Shown: positions 1-6,032 of the stretch, one piece after another
How positions within the stretch are numbered: the stretch's first letter is position 1
How the letters are laid out: the number at the start of each line of letters is the position of its first letter
NCBI GenBank assembly: GCA_964571815.1
Contig: CAZNDN010000063.1
Coordinates: forward strand, 1 to 22,177
Length of the DNA: 22,177 nucleotides
Source: CAZNDN01 sp964571815
Lineage (GTDB): Bacteria; Fibrobacterota; Chitinivibrionia; Chitinivibrionales; WJKA01
Direction of reading: 5' to 3'
The notes under the pieces: model-generated
Told to the model about the DNA's origin: nothing
Seen by the model: only the letters and a program-made list of their open reading frames with translations
Database searches by the model: none
Position numbers and translations under genes: made by a program

Positions 1-1130
1 TGGCGAAAGACTACCCTGCACTGGCAATTACCGGCCCCCGGCAATCGGGAAAAACCACCCTCGCCAGGGCAGTATTCGGAGACCGCCCGTACGTCTCGTT
101 GGAAAATCCCGATACGCTAATGTACGCCGAGAGTGATCCTCGTGGGTTCCTCAAAAGGTATCGAGAAGGAGCGGTGTTCGACGAAGCGCAGCGGTGTCCT
201 TCACTGTTCTCCTATCTTCAGCAGATCATCGATCAGGGCCCCTCAAGGCCGTGCCGCTTCGTTCTGACCGGTTCCCAACAGTTCGGCATGATGTCGAAGA
301 TCACGCAATCGCTCGCCGGCAGGATCGCCGATATCGCTCTTCTTCCCTTTTCATATCACGAATGGTATTCCCCCCAAGCGGCACCCCCTGATCTGGCCGA
401 GGTGCTTTTTCGGGGTCTCTACCCCCCTGTTCTGGACCGTGGGCTCGATGCGCGTACCTGGTACGGCAACTACACGAGGCACTACCTGGAACACGACCTC
501 CGGCAGATTCTCAACGTCGGTGACCTTCGTACATTCGGACTGTTCCTGCGCATGTGCGCGGCTCGAACCGGTCAGTTCCTCAACCTTTCCGCCCTGGCTT
601 CGGATTGCGGAATTGCCGTCAATACCGCCAAGGCATGGCTGTCGATCCTCGAGGCAAGCTACATTGTCTTTCTTCTCTCACCTCATTTTGCCAATTTCGG
701 AAAGCGACTCATCAAGTCACCCAAGCTGTATTTCTACGATTGCGGGTTGGTGTCATACCTGCTTTCAGTCGATAATGCTTCCGCCCTGCAGACCCATGCC
801 ATGCGAGGCCCCCTGTTCGAGTGCTACGTCCTTGCAGAGATGAAGAAGCTGTGCGCGCATCGGAACCTCCAGGCACATCTCTCTTTCTGGCGCGACCGCA
901 CGGGGCATGAAGTGGATGCTGTGATTGAACGCGGCGGCTCTCTGGACGGGGTTGAGGCGAAATCCGGAATGACCGTGACATCGGACATGCTCAAGTCGCT
1001 CCTGTGGTGGCGGGGAATTGCAGGCAACAGCGCAGGTCGGCTCCACCTCATCCACGGAGGAGATGAAAACTTCGAGCGGCAAGGTGTAAGGGCTGTGAGC
1101 TGGAGACGGGCCGGGCATATCGTAAGCTGA
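1..1130 (+). CDS. AAA-type ATPase with C-terminal DUF4143 domain, 5' end cut off
   Basis: The frame is open from base 3 to the TGA at 1128-1130, so the gene begins left of the window and only its last ~375 codons are present. A Walker A motif, GPRQSGKTT, is read at 33-59. A Walker B-like segment, AVFDEAQR, follows, then the sensor-type FVLTGSQQF and LAGRIADIALLPFSYHEW, all typical of the AAA_14 half of this family. The C-terminal half is DUF4143-like and contains HEVDAVIE followed by EAKSG, a spacing reminiscent of PD-(D/E)XK nuclease folds. Family members are common, often horizontally moved, and mostly uncharacterised; some sit beside restriction or toxin genes. No partner gene is visible here. 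The next 600 bases look like decayed DNA, so this gene may be part of an accessory patch. Family assignment is firm; function is unknown. Confidence 0.9.
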   Translation, partial: AKDYPALAITGPRQSGKTTLARAVFGDRPYVSLENPDTLMYAESDPRGFLKRYREGAVFDEAQRCPSLFSYLQQIIDQGPSRPCRFVLTGSQQFGMMSKITQSLAGRIADIALLPFSYHEWYSPQAAPPDLAEVLFRGLYPPVLDRGLDARTWYGNYTRHYLEHDLRQILNVGDLRTFGLFLRMCAARTGQFLNLSALASDCGIAVNTAKAWLSILEASYIVFLLSPHFANFGKRLIKSPKLYFYDCGLVSYLLSVDNASALQTHAMRGPLFECYVLAEMKKLCAHRNLQAHLSFWRDRTGHEVDAVIERGGSLDGVEAKSGMTVTSDMLKSLLWWRGIAGNSAGRLHLIHGGDENFERQGVRAVSWRRAGHIVS

Positions 1131-1326
1131 TCCAACAGCAGTCATGCGGGTGAGATACCGTGACATGCATTCTTCCGGTTCCTCCCCGGAGTTCACCACA
1201 TGCCGATTCAATCAGGGCGCATTCCCACCCAGTGGCCTCTATTTGACGACCCGGCTATCACTCACTGGTTGTATTCTCCGTTTTCTGAAGACCACCCTCG
1301 CGAGCCCACTGAATGCGGGCCTTGAT

Positions 1327-1470
1327 CTATTCGTTGTTCAGGGTTCTGAATCGCTGATACGACTTGCCGCGGGAAAGAATCTTGCTTCCGGACCATTCCT
1401 GAATATCCATCCAGGTTAGGTCAAGAAAGGGATTGGGAGATGCCGTTTTGGTTCTTTTGGCCGGATTCAT
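1327..1470 (-). pseudogene. truncated N-terminus of a SWIM zinc finger family protein
   Basis: On the minus strand an ATG at 1470-1468 opens a 47-codon frame ending at TAG (1329-1327). Its second half reads LTWMDIQEWSGSKILSRGKS followed by YQRF. That is the characteristic opening of SWIM zinc finger proteins (a 'LTWxDLxxWAGxxxxxRGxxYQ' pattern, from my memory of the family). In full-length members this is followed by several hundred residues with the CxCxnCxH zinc finger; here the frame stops at once after RTLNNE and no continuation is seen down to 1131. I therefore read it as a broken remnant. Its ATG overlaps the TGA of the preceding minus-strand frame (ATGA), so the pair may once have been translationally coupled. 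The alternative is a chance short ORF, but the motif match makes that less likely. Confidence 0.55.
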
Positions 1471-1658
1471 CCATGCTCCTCTGTATCGAGTTGGTGCCAA
1501 CTCTTGCCGACATGGATATCCGCAAGAAGAAACCGAGGAATGACAGTAATGATTTCACCGTCTACTTCATAGCGTACCATAGCGGCCCAAAATGCCGGAT
1601 GCTCCCGTCCCGCCGGGACGGCATGCCAAAAGGAAGACCGCCGGTCAATTCTGAACAA
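1467..1658 (-). CDS. small hypothetical frame upstream of the SWIM remnant
   Basis: This 63-codon frame can begin at TTG 1658 or, more plausibly, at ATG 1580-1578, which would give a ~37-residue peptide starting MVRYEVDGEI and ending HQLDTEEHG. The TGA stop overlaps the ATG of the SWIM-like remnant by four bases. That arrangement is typical of coupled genes and is the main reason to list it. The residue pattern is protein-like, with alternating hydrophobic positions in ITVIPRFLLADI. I do not recognise a family and see no good Shine-Dalgarno, so it may be the tail of a decayed gene. Confidence 0.25.
   Translation of the reverse strand: MFRIDRRSSFWHAVPAGREHPAFWAAMVRYEVDGEIITVIPRFLLADIHVGKSWHQLDTEEHG
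1605..1621. repeat. perfect inverted repeat, 8-bp arms
   Basis: CCGTCCCG (1605-1612) and CGGGACGG (1614-1621) are exact reverse complements around a single central base. The palindrome GGCATGCC (1620-1627) overlaps its right end. There is no following T-run, so this does not look like an intrinsic terminator. It could be a protein-binding site or a chance GC-rich palindrome. Confidence 0.45.
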
Positions 1659-1745
1659 GAACTATATACGTAACGGATATTATATTACGGGCATAATTCT
1701 CATTATGTCACCTGCAAATATCACCTCCAACAAAGGAGTTTCGAA

Positions 1746-2228
1746 ATGCTCCGATGTGCATTTCTGTTCGTATGCGGGGTATTGGTTATTGCCGGCTGTA
1801 GCGGGAAGGCCGAAGAGAAAGCCGCCGAAAGAATGATCGAGAAAGGCACGGGCGGCAAGGCCAATGTCGACGTGAACAACGAGAAAGTCGAAATCAAGAC
1901 TGAAGACGGGGAAATGGTGGCCGGAAAAGGCACGAAGATACCGGATGATTTTCCCGACGATGTATTCGTCTACCAACCGGCGGAAGTCGTTGCATCGGTC
2001 AACGCCGAGGGCGGGAAGTCCCTGTCACTGAAAACCGCGGATGACGCCGAGAAAGTGGCGGCAACATACAAAACTGAAATGAAAAAGAACGGCTGGACGG
2101 AGAAAGGCTCCATGAACATGGGCGGCCAGAACATGCTCGTATACGAGAAAAACGGCGCCAACGCAAATGTCGTTATTGTATCGAATGAAGAAGAGACACA
2201 TATCCAACTGGCGATTGGATCAGAGTAG
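1746..2228 (+). CDS. small lipoprotein of unknown function
   Basis: The protein has 160 residues. The start is supported by AAAGGAG (1732-1738) seven bases before ATG 1746. The N-terminus is a short hydrophobic signal followed by a lipobox, VIAGC, with the acylated Cys at about residue 18, so the product should be anchored in the inner or outer membrane facing the periplasm. A charged segment of Lys/Glu-rich sequence follows. From about residue 65 comes a compact domain beginning IPDDFPDDVFVYQPAEVVAS. This pattern recurs in uncharacterised exported proteins of many environmental bacteria, where it precedes a region of the form 'Y..EM..NGW' (here YKTEMKKNGW, about residues 108-117). No enzymatic motif is visible. 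It stands alone, flanked by spacers of ~615 and ~394 bases. Confidence 0.88.
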   Translation: MLRCAFLFVCGVLVIAGCSGKAEEKAAERMIEKGTGGKANVDVNNEKVEIKTEDGEMVAGKGTKIPDDFPDDVFVYQPAEVVASVNAEGGKSLSLKTADDAEKVAATYKTEMKKNGWTEKGSMNMGGQNMLVYEKNGANANVVIVSNEEETHIQLAIGSE

Positions 2229-2328
2229 AAGCGGATTAGGGGGGATCAGCGGAAAAGGTATTAACACCGCATGAACCGGTAGAGTACCGGCTGCATGAAG
2301 GTGACCATTCGTGGCCCTCGTCGGCCAA

Positions 2329-2577
2329 TCAGTGGGTGATCGATTTCTTTATGGCCCAGTAGGAAATGGCCGTGGTCTCAGCGCACCCATGCGCTGAGAC
2401 CACGGCGACTCTCGTTGCCGGAGAGTGTATTTTCTCCCCGGGGCTTCGTCCTCTTTTCCCGTCACGCTTCGGTCGGTCCGGCGAGATGTCGAGTTCGAAC
2501 CCCCTTTTCCGTGCAATCCAACCGCGCACTGCCGCTTCGGGACGGTATATGATTCGCTTTCGTGATATGTTTGCCAT
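2329..2577 (-). CDS. possible small basic protein, unknown
   Basis: An 82-residue frame begins at ATG 2577-2575 on the minus strand. Its translation signal is excellent: AGGAGGT (2590-2584) lies six bases upstream. The N-terminus is strongly basic (SRKRIIYRPEAAVRGWIARK), and many Arg and Lys residues continue to about residue 50. No family is recognised. The 3' third of the frame runs straight through the 16-bp hairpin at 2369-2406, which is unusual for a real gene. It could be a genuine small protein, or a remnant or leader belonging to a repeated element. Confidence 0.35.
   Translation of the reverse strand: MANISRKRIIYRPEAAVRGWIARKRGFELDISPDRPKRDGKRGRSPGEKIHSPATRVAVVSAHGCAETTAISYWAIKKSITH
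2369..2406. repeat. 16-bp perfect inverted repeat (hairpin)
   Basis: The left arm, GCCGTGGTCTCAGCGC (2369-2384), and the right arm, GCGCTGAGACCACGGC (2391-2406), are exact reverse complements. They are separated by the six-base loop ACCCAT. On neither strand is it followed by a T-run, so it is not a standard intrinsic terminator. Such long perfect arms rarely arise by chance. It lies ~140 bases downstream of the lipoprotein gene and inside the doubtful minus-strand small frame. Confidence 0.85.
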
Positions 2578-2622
2578 TTCGGTACCTCCTGGATTGAAAC
2601 CGAAGAATACAGAAAGAGCGAA

Positions 2623-3477
2623 ATGACGAAACGCCTGTCAACCAAGATGCGCAGAGCGGGGGGCAGGCTCCAGAATGCGGCCCTGAAATTTGTTCTTCCC
2701 CGGCCGCGCCGCGGGGATCCGGATCTTTTCTTCATTGTGTCAACGGGGCGAACCGGAACGAAGTTCTTCAGGCATTTTTTCCGGCGGCTGGACAGGGTTT
2801 TCGCCTGTCACGAACCGATCCCGGATTTCCTGCGGGAGGGAATTGCCTGTGCCGCGGGAAAGATCCCGCGAGAGAAAATGCAGCGCATGATAGAGCGCAA
2901 CAGGCGGGTCCTGCTGACCAGGGCCGTTCTCAGAAGTTCACGGATCTACGTGGAATCGAACAACCGTTGCTTCTCCCTGCTGAAACCCCTGCACGCGGCA
3001 TTTCCTGAGGCGGGGATCATTCATATCGTGCGTGACGGCCGTGACTATGTGAGGTCCGGCATGAGCAGAAACTGGTACAGGGACAGGGATCGGACACCCA
3101 GACTGAAGGCTGATATGTTCCCGGATGACCCCTGGTGCGAATGCTGGAGCAGCATGGACCGTTTTGAAAAGATCGCTTGGAGATGGCAGAAAAAGGACGG
3201 GTTCATTACTCGTGACCTCCCTGCTATTGACGAAAAACTGGAGGTGAAATTCGAAGATATATTTCTCAGCCCCGGTAAGGAGGGCCTTTTTCGCATCACC
3301 CGGTTCATGGGGATTGCGGATGCCGACGCCCGGCGGGCGCTGTCAGATATGGGGACATGGAAACCTAATTCGACCAAACACCACGCTATACCGAAATGGC
3401 CTGAGTGGGATGCTGAAATGACGAAAAAGTTCGACCGTATTGCCGGTGAGCACATGCAACGTCACGCTTACTACTGA
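2623..3477 (+). CDS. PAPS-dependent sulfotransferase family protein
   Basis: The 284-residue product carries the two nucleotide-binding signatures of sulfotransferases. The 5'-phosphosulfate-binding loop is IVSTGRTGTKFFRHFF (about residues 38-53). The 3'-phosphate-binding segment is IIHIVRDGRDYVRSG (about residues 132-146), with the conserved Arg and, slightly further on, a Ser. Family members transfer sulfate from PAPS to carbohydrate, lipid or peptide hydroxyls; nothing here identifies the acceptor. There is no signal peptide or membrane span, so it should be cytoplasmic. ATG 2623 has only a weak purine-rich stretch (GAAAGAG) upstream. No PAPS-synthesis genes or polysaccharide genes are nearby, so it appears as an orphan. 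It is convergent with the signalling gene that ends at 3623. Confidence 0.88.
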   Translation: MTKRLSTKMRRAGGRLQNAALKFVLPRPRRGDPDLFFIVSTGRTGTKFFRHFFRRLDRVFACHEPIPDFLREGIACAAGKIPREKMQRMIERNRRVLLTRAVLRSSRIYVESNNRCFSLLKPLHAAFPEAGIIHIVRDGRDYVRSGMSRNWYRDRDRTPRLKADMFPDDPWCECWSSMDRFEKIAWRWQKKDGFITRDLPAIDEKLEVKFEDIFLSPGKEGLFRITRFMGIADADARRALSDMGTWKPNSTKHHAIPKWPEWDAEMTKKFDRIAGEHMQRHAYY

Positions 3478-3622
3478 GTTCTCAAGAGCCGATCTTGTTT
3501 ACGGGATTGCCTCAACGGAGTCAACGTATCGCTTTGATTGGAAGAAATACCGTTCGGGAACGGGGTGGAACTGCAAAGACCTCAAACCGCGTGAATTCCT
3601 CCGGCCCGGGACCCCCTGCCGC

Positions 3623-4909
3623 CTACCGCGACCCGGACGACTTCAGGTTCGCCCGTTGAATCCGCTGAGCGAGGAGGCGGGAAAGGAAGAGAGCGTAGTG
3701 GGGTTTCTTCTTGATTGCTTCAACGAACGCCTTTTTTGAAATCTCAATCATTTTTCCAGACGTAGCAGCCCGCACTGTAGCGCTTCGGCGGTTGTTCAGC
3801 AGAAAGGACATTTCCCCCATGAACACATCGTCGGGCGACAAAGACGAAACCACGTTCCCGTTGACCACCACGTCGTACTGCCCTTTCACAATGTAGTACA
3901 GGAAATTGCTGCGCTCCCCTTCCCTGAAAATGACCTCGCCCTTGTCGATGTCCCGCGGTTCCATGTTGCCGAACAGCCCCGGGGTCATACCGGTAACATC
4001 ACGCTGGTACGGCATGTCGAAGCTGACTTCATTGCCCTTTTCGTTGTACGAGAGGTTGCGGGTGAAGTTTCTGGTCACCAGAATCCCTCTCCCGTGAAGC
4101 TTCCCGATATTTTCGGCGCTGCCGGCATCCTTGAGCCTTCGCCAGTCAAACCCCTCCCCTTCATCGGCCACCACGAAATGCGCCGAGTCCGTGCCCAGCG
4201 TATACTCGAAGAGTACTTTTCGTGCGGCAATGTGGGGCAGGCTGCACTTATGCTCGATCAGCTCCAGCATCATCTTTCCCCGCCCCATCCACGCGCTCTT
4301 CTCATCGTAGCTGATCCCGCAGTTGCCGTGCTCGATCGCGTTCATCAGCATCTCGGTGATCGCGAAGTTGAGGTAATCGCGTTTGTCGGGATCGAGCCTG
4401 TTGGACTGGTGCAGGAAATTGCAGATGAGGTTGGCGTAGCAGCTTGCCTCGAAAGGGTCGTTGTCGAGTTTGAAAGAACCCGAGATGTTCGAGACAAGAT
4501 CGTAGCCGATTTCACGCTGGAAGAGAATCCGGCGATTCTTGTCGATGATGGTCATGATCCGGGGAAGGTGTTTGCGGAGATCGTCAACCGTAAGCGCTAC
4601 CACGATATTGGCCCCCCGCGTCCCGTCCAGTTTCTTCATCCCCTCATGATCGGCGCATATCGCCACGATCCCGCCGTGCAGCAGCCATGGATCGCTTTTA
4701 ACCATATCGAGCAGCCCGTACGCGTCGATGCGGGGGTCCGTGAAATCCATGAACACCAGCTCCGGCATCTCGATGTTCATATATTCGATCGCACGGTCGA
4801 ACGAGCGCACGGGAACAACCTCCTCCACGGGCCCCGCGGGGCTGACCGTAAGACGACGCATCGTGTCGATCAGGGATTCCTGATCCGAAATGAGCGGAAC
4901 GATATCCAT
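3623..4909 (-). CDS. receiver-like / RsbW-type ATPase / cyclic-nucleotide-binding signalling protein
   Basis: Three parts are visible in 428 residues. Residues 1-120 resemble a response-regulator receiver: LVFMDFTDP puts an Asp at position 55, but the usual conserved Lys is not obvious, so this may be a pseudo-receiver. Residues ~150-300 form a GHKL/HATPase of the serine-kinase (RsbW/SpoIIAB) type, with N-box ITEMLMNAIEH (184-194), ADEGEGFD (248-255) and the glycine loop LHGRGI (271-276). Residues ~318-420 are a CAP_ED cyclic-nucleotide-binding fold with MGEMSFLL followed by RRSATV, retaining the Gly-Glu and Arg of the phosphate-binding cassette. I know this architecture from spirochaete genomes, where its role is not settled. 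Control of an anti-sigma-type switch by cAMP or cGMP is inference. A purine-rich GGAGGAAAG lies upstream of ATG 4909. The gene is divergent from the metallopeptidase gene, with overlapping promoter candidates between them. Confidence 0.88.
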   Translation of the reverse strand: MDIVPLISDQESLIDTMRRLTVSPAGPVEEVVPVRSFDRAIEYMNIEMPELVFMDFTDPRIDAYGLLDMVKSDPWLLHGGIVAICADHEGMKKLDGTRGANIVVALTVDDLRKHLPRIMTIIDKNRRILFQREIGYDLVSNISGSFKLDNDPFEASCYANLICNFLHQSNRLDPDKRDYLNFAITEMLMNAIEHGNCGISYDEKSAWMGRGKMMLELIEHKCSLPHIAARKVLFEYTLGTDSAHFVVADEGEGFDWRRLKDAGSAENIGKLHGRGILVTRNFTRNLSYNEKGNEVSFDMPYQRDVTGMTPGLFGNMEPRDIDKGEVIFREGERSNFLYYIVKGQYDVVVNGNVVSSLSPDDVFMGEMSFLLNNRRSATVRAATSGKMIEISKKAFVEAIKKKPHYALFLSRLLAQRIQRANLKSSGSR

Positions 4910-4940
4910 GGGGGGCTTTCCTCCGCCGAGGCGCGGATGG

Positions 4941-4973
4941 TATACTTTATCACCGATGCCGCTTCAGGATCAA
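4941..4973. promoter_or_regulatory. overlapping divergent promoter candidates
   Basis: For the minus-strand signalling gene, TTGATC (4973-4968) and TAAAGT (4949-4944) are separated by 18 bases. For the plus-strand metallopeptidase gene, TATACT (4941-4946) is a near-consensus -10, but its -35 region (around 4918-4923) is poor. The two -10 hexamers share bases 4944-4946, so polymerase binding in one direction should exclude the other. This is read by eye only. Confidence 0.35.
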
Positions 4974-4991
4974 CGGCACCTTTCTACTATT

Positions 4992-6032
4992 ATGCCACGT
5001 TCAACCGATACCGTCAATGTCGTTCCCGACTGGGAGATGCTTTCCGACGAAGAGCTGCTGAAGGTACGTGTCAGAGATCTGGGCCTCCGTGTCGAAGGCA
5101 CCCACCTTCAGGACAAGGTACAACGGCTCTACGCGGAGCTTGGACAGAGAGGAATAGCGCTCCGGCCGCCGTGCTATCTTGCGGATGAATGGCTGACGCC
5201 GGATAAGATCCCCACAATCGGCATACCGTTCTTCCTGGCCCATCCGCGCCTGACCGCCCTGGAGCAGAAGATCATGCTCGAAGTGGAGGGGGGAACCGAT
5301 GCCTGGTGTATGAAATTGCTGAGACACGAAACAGGTCACGCAATCAACTATGCGTATCGCCTGTACCTGCGGACGCGGTGGAGAGAGCTGTTCGGTCCTT
5401 TTTCAACACCCTATTCCAGTCGCTATTGGCCCCGGCCTTACTCCAGACGCTTCGTCACCCATCTGGAAGACAATTACGCACAGGCACACCCCGACGAGGA
5501 TTTCGCCGAGACGTTCGCTGTGTGGCTGACCCCCGGCAGCGACTGGGCAACGAAATACGAAGGGTGGCCCGCGCTGAAGAAACTGCGCTACGTGGACCGC
5601 GTGATGAAAACGATCGGAGGCGAAAAGCCGAAGGTAACCGTCCACCGTACTCCCTGGTCGGCGGCACGAATGGTTTCAACGCTTGAGGCCTTCTATCAGA
5701 GGAAGCGTCAGGAGCTGGGCGTCGAGTATTCCGGCTACTACGATCCCGCACTGCGGAGGATATTCTCCGCCAGGCCCGCGGATTCAGGCTCCCCGTCGGC
5801 CTCGCGGTTTCTGCGCAAGAGACGCCGCATGATCGTCGATTCCGCGGCACTGTGGACCGGGGAGCGCAAGTACGATATCGACAAGCTGCTGCGCAAACTG
5901 ACCGCCCGCTGCGAACACATGGGCATGCACGTTCATCGCCCCGACGAAGAAACCCTGGGACAGATCACGGCCTTCGTTGTGGCGGTGACCGGCAAGGCCG
6001 GAACCTTGAGAAGGAAAGCACTCGAACGATGA
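4992..6032 (+). CDS. putative zinc-binding metallopeptidase
   Basis: I choose ATG 4992, giving 346 residues beginning MPRSTDTVNV. The frame stays open back to 4890, but that extension would run into the divergent gene and the promoter region; ATG 4956 is a second option. Neither start has a strong Shine-Dalgarno. Zinc-site evidence: HETGH at residues 112-116 (HExxH class), followed by NYAQAHPDEDFAETFAVWLTP (residues 161-181). The acidic residues there probably supply further ligands. This second block, together with GWPALKKLRYVDRVM, is diagnostic of the 'putative zinc-binding metallopeptidase' family (Pfam PF15887, from memory). No signal peptide is present, so the enzyme is predicted cytoplasmic. 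Its TGA overlaps the ATG of the downstream ATP-grasp gene, implying coupled translation and a shared pathway. The substrate is unknown. Confidence 0.85.
   Translation: MPRSTDTVNVVPDWEMLSDEELLKVRVRDLGLRVEGTHLQDKVQRLYAELGQRGIALRPPCYLADEWLTPDKIPTIGIPFFLAHPRLTALEQKIMLEVEGGTDAWCMKLLRHETGHAINYAYRLYLRTRWRELFGPFSTPYSSRYWPRPYSRRFVTHLEDNYAQAHPDEDFAETFAVWLTPGSDWATKYEGWPALKKLRYVDRVMKTIGGEKPKVTVHRTPWSAARMVSTLEAFYQRKRQELGVEYSGYYDPALRRIFSARPADSGSPSASRFLRKRRRMIVDSAALWTGERKYDIDKLLRKLTARCEHMGMHVHRPDEETLGQITAFVVAVTGKAGTLRRKALER

Larger units (their letters stand above)
1131..1745. other. gene-poor spacer with decayed coding remnants
   Basis: No intact gene is convincing in this 615-base stretch. It holds a truncated SWIM-protein-like reading frame on the minus strand (1327-1470), a small minus-strand frame that overlaps its start (1467-1658), a 17-base palindrome at 1605-1621, and an AT-rich stretch around 1660-1710 just before the lipoprotein gene. 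That AT-rich stretch has several TATAAT-like hexamers (for example TATATT at 1681-1686 and CATAAT at 1692-1697), but I find no matching -35 element at the right distance. The short plus-strand frames at 1144-1419 and 1440-1673 have no Shine-Dalgarno and no recognisable motif. Confidence 0.6.
2229..2622. other. spacer with strong hairpins, possible dispersed element
   Basis: This 394-base stretch lies between the lipoprotein and the sulfotransferase. It contains a 6-bp inverted repeat at 2276-2290 (CCGGTA, GAG loop, TACCGG), a 16-bp perfect hairpin at 2369-2406, and a minus-strand small frame with a consensus Shine-Dalgarno (2329-2577). The plus-strand frame 2366-2626 ends in an ATGA overlap with the sulfotransferase start, but it has no Shine-Dalgarno and no recognisable domain. 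The combination of hairpins and a short frame with basic composition would suit a small dispersed element, but no flanking direct repeats were identified. Confidence 0.5.

Noticed and set aside
1144..1673. Two short plus-strand frames (1144-1419, 1440-1673)
   Set aside because: No Shine-Dalgarno, no recognisable motif, and the opposite strand carries the SWIM-like remnant.
3550..3563. Hairpin CCGTTC-GG-GAACGG after the sulfotransferase as a terminator
   Set aside because: The loop is only two bases and no T-run follows on either strand.
4094..5188. 364-codon plus-strand open frame
   Set aside because: It is antisense to the HATPase/cNMP gene and crosses the divergent promoter region.
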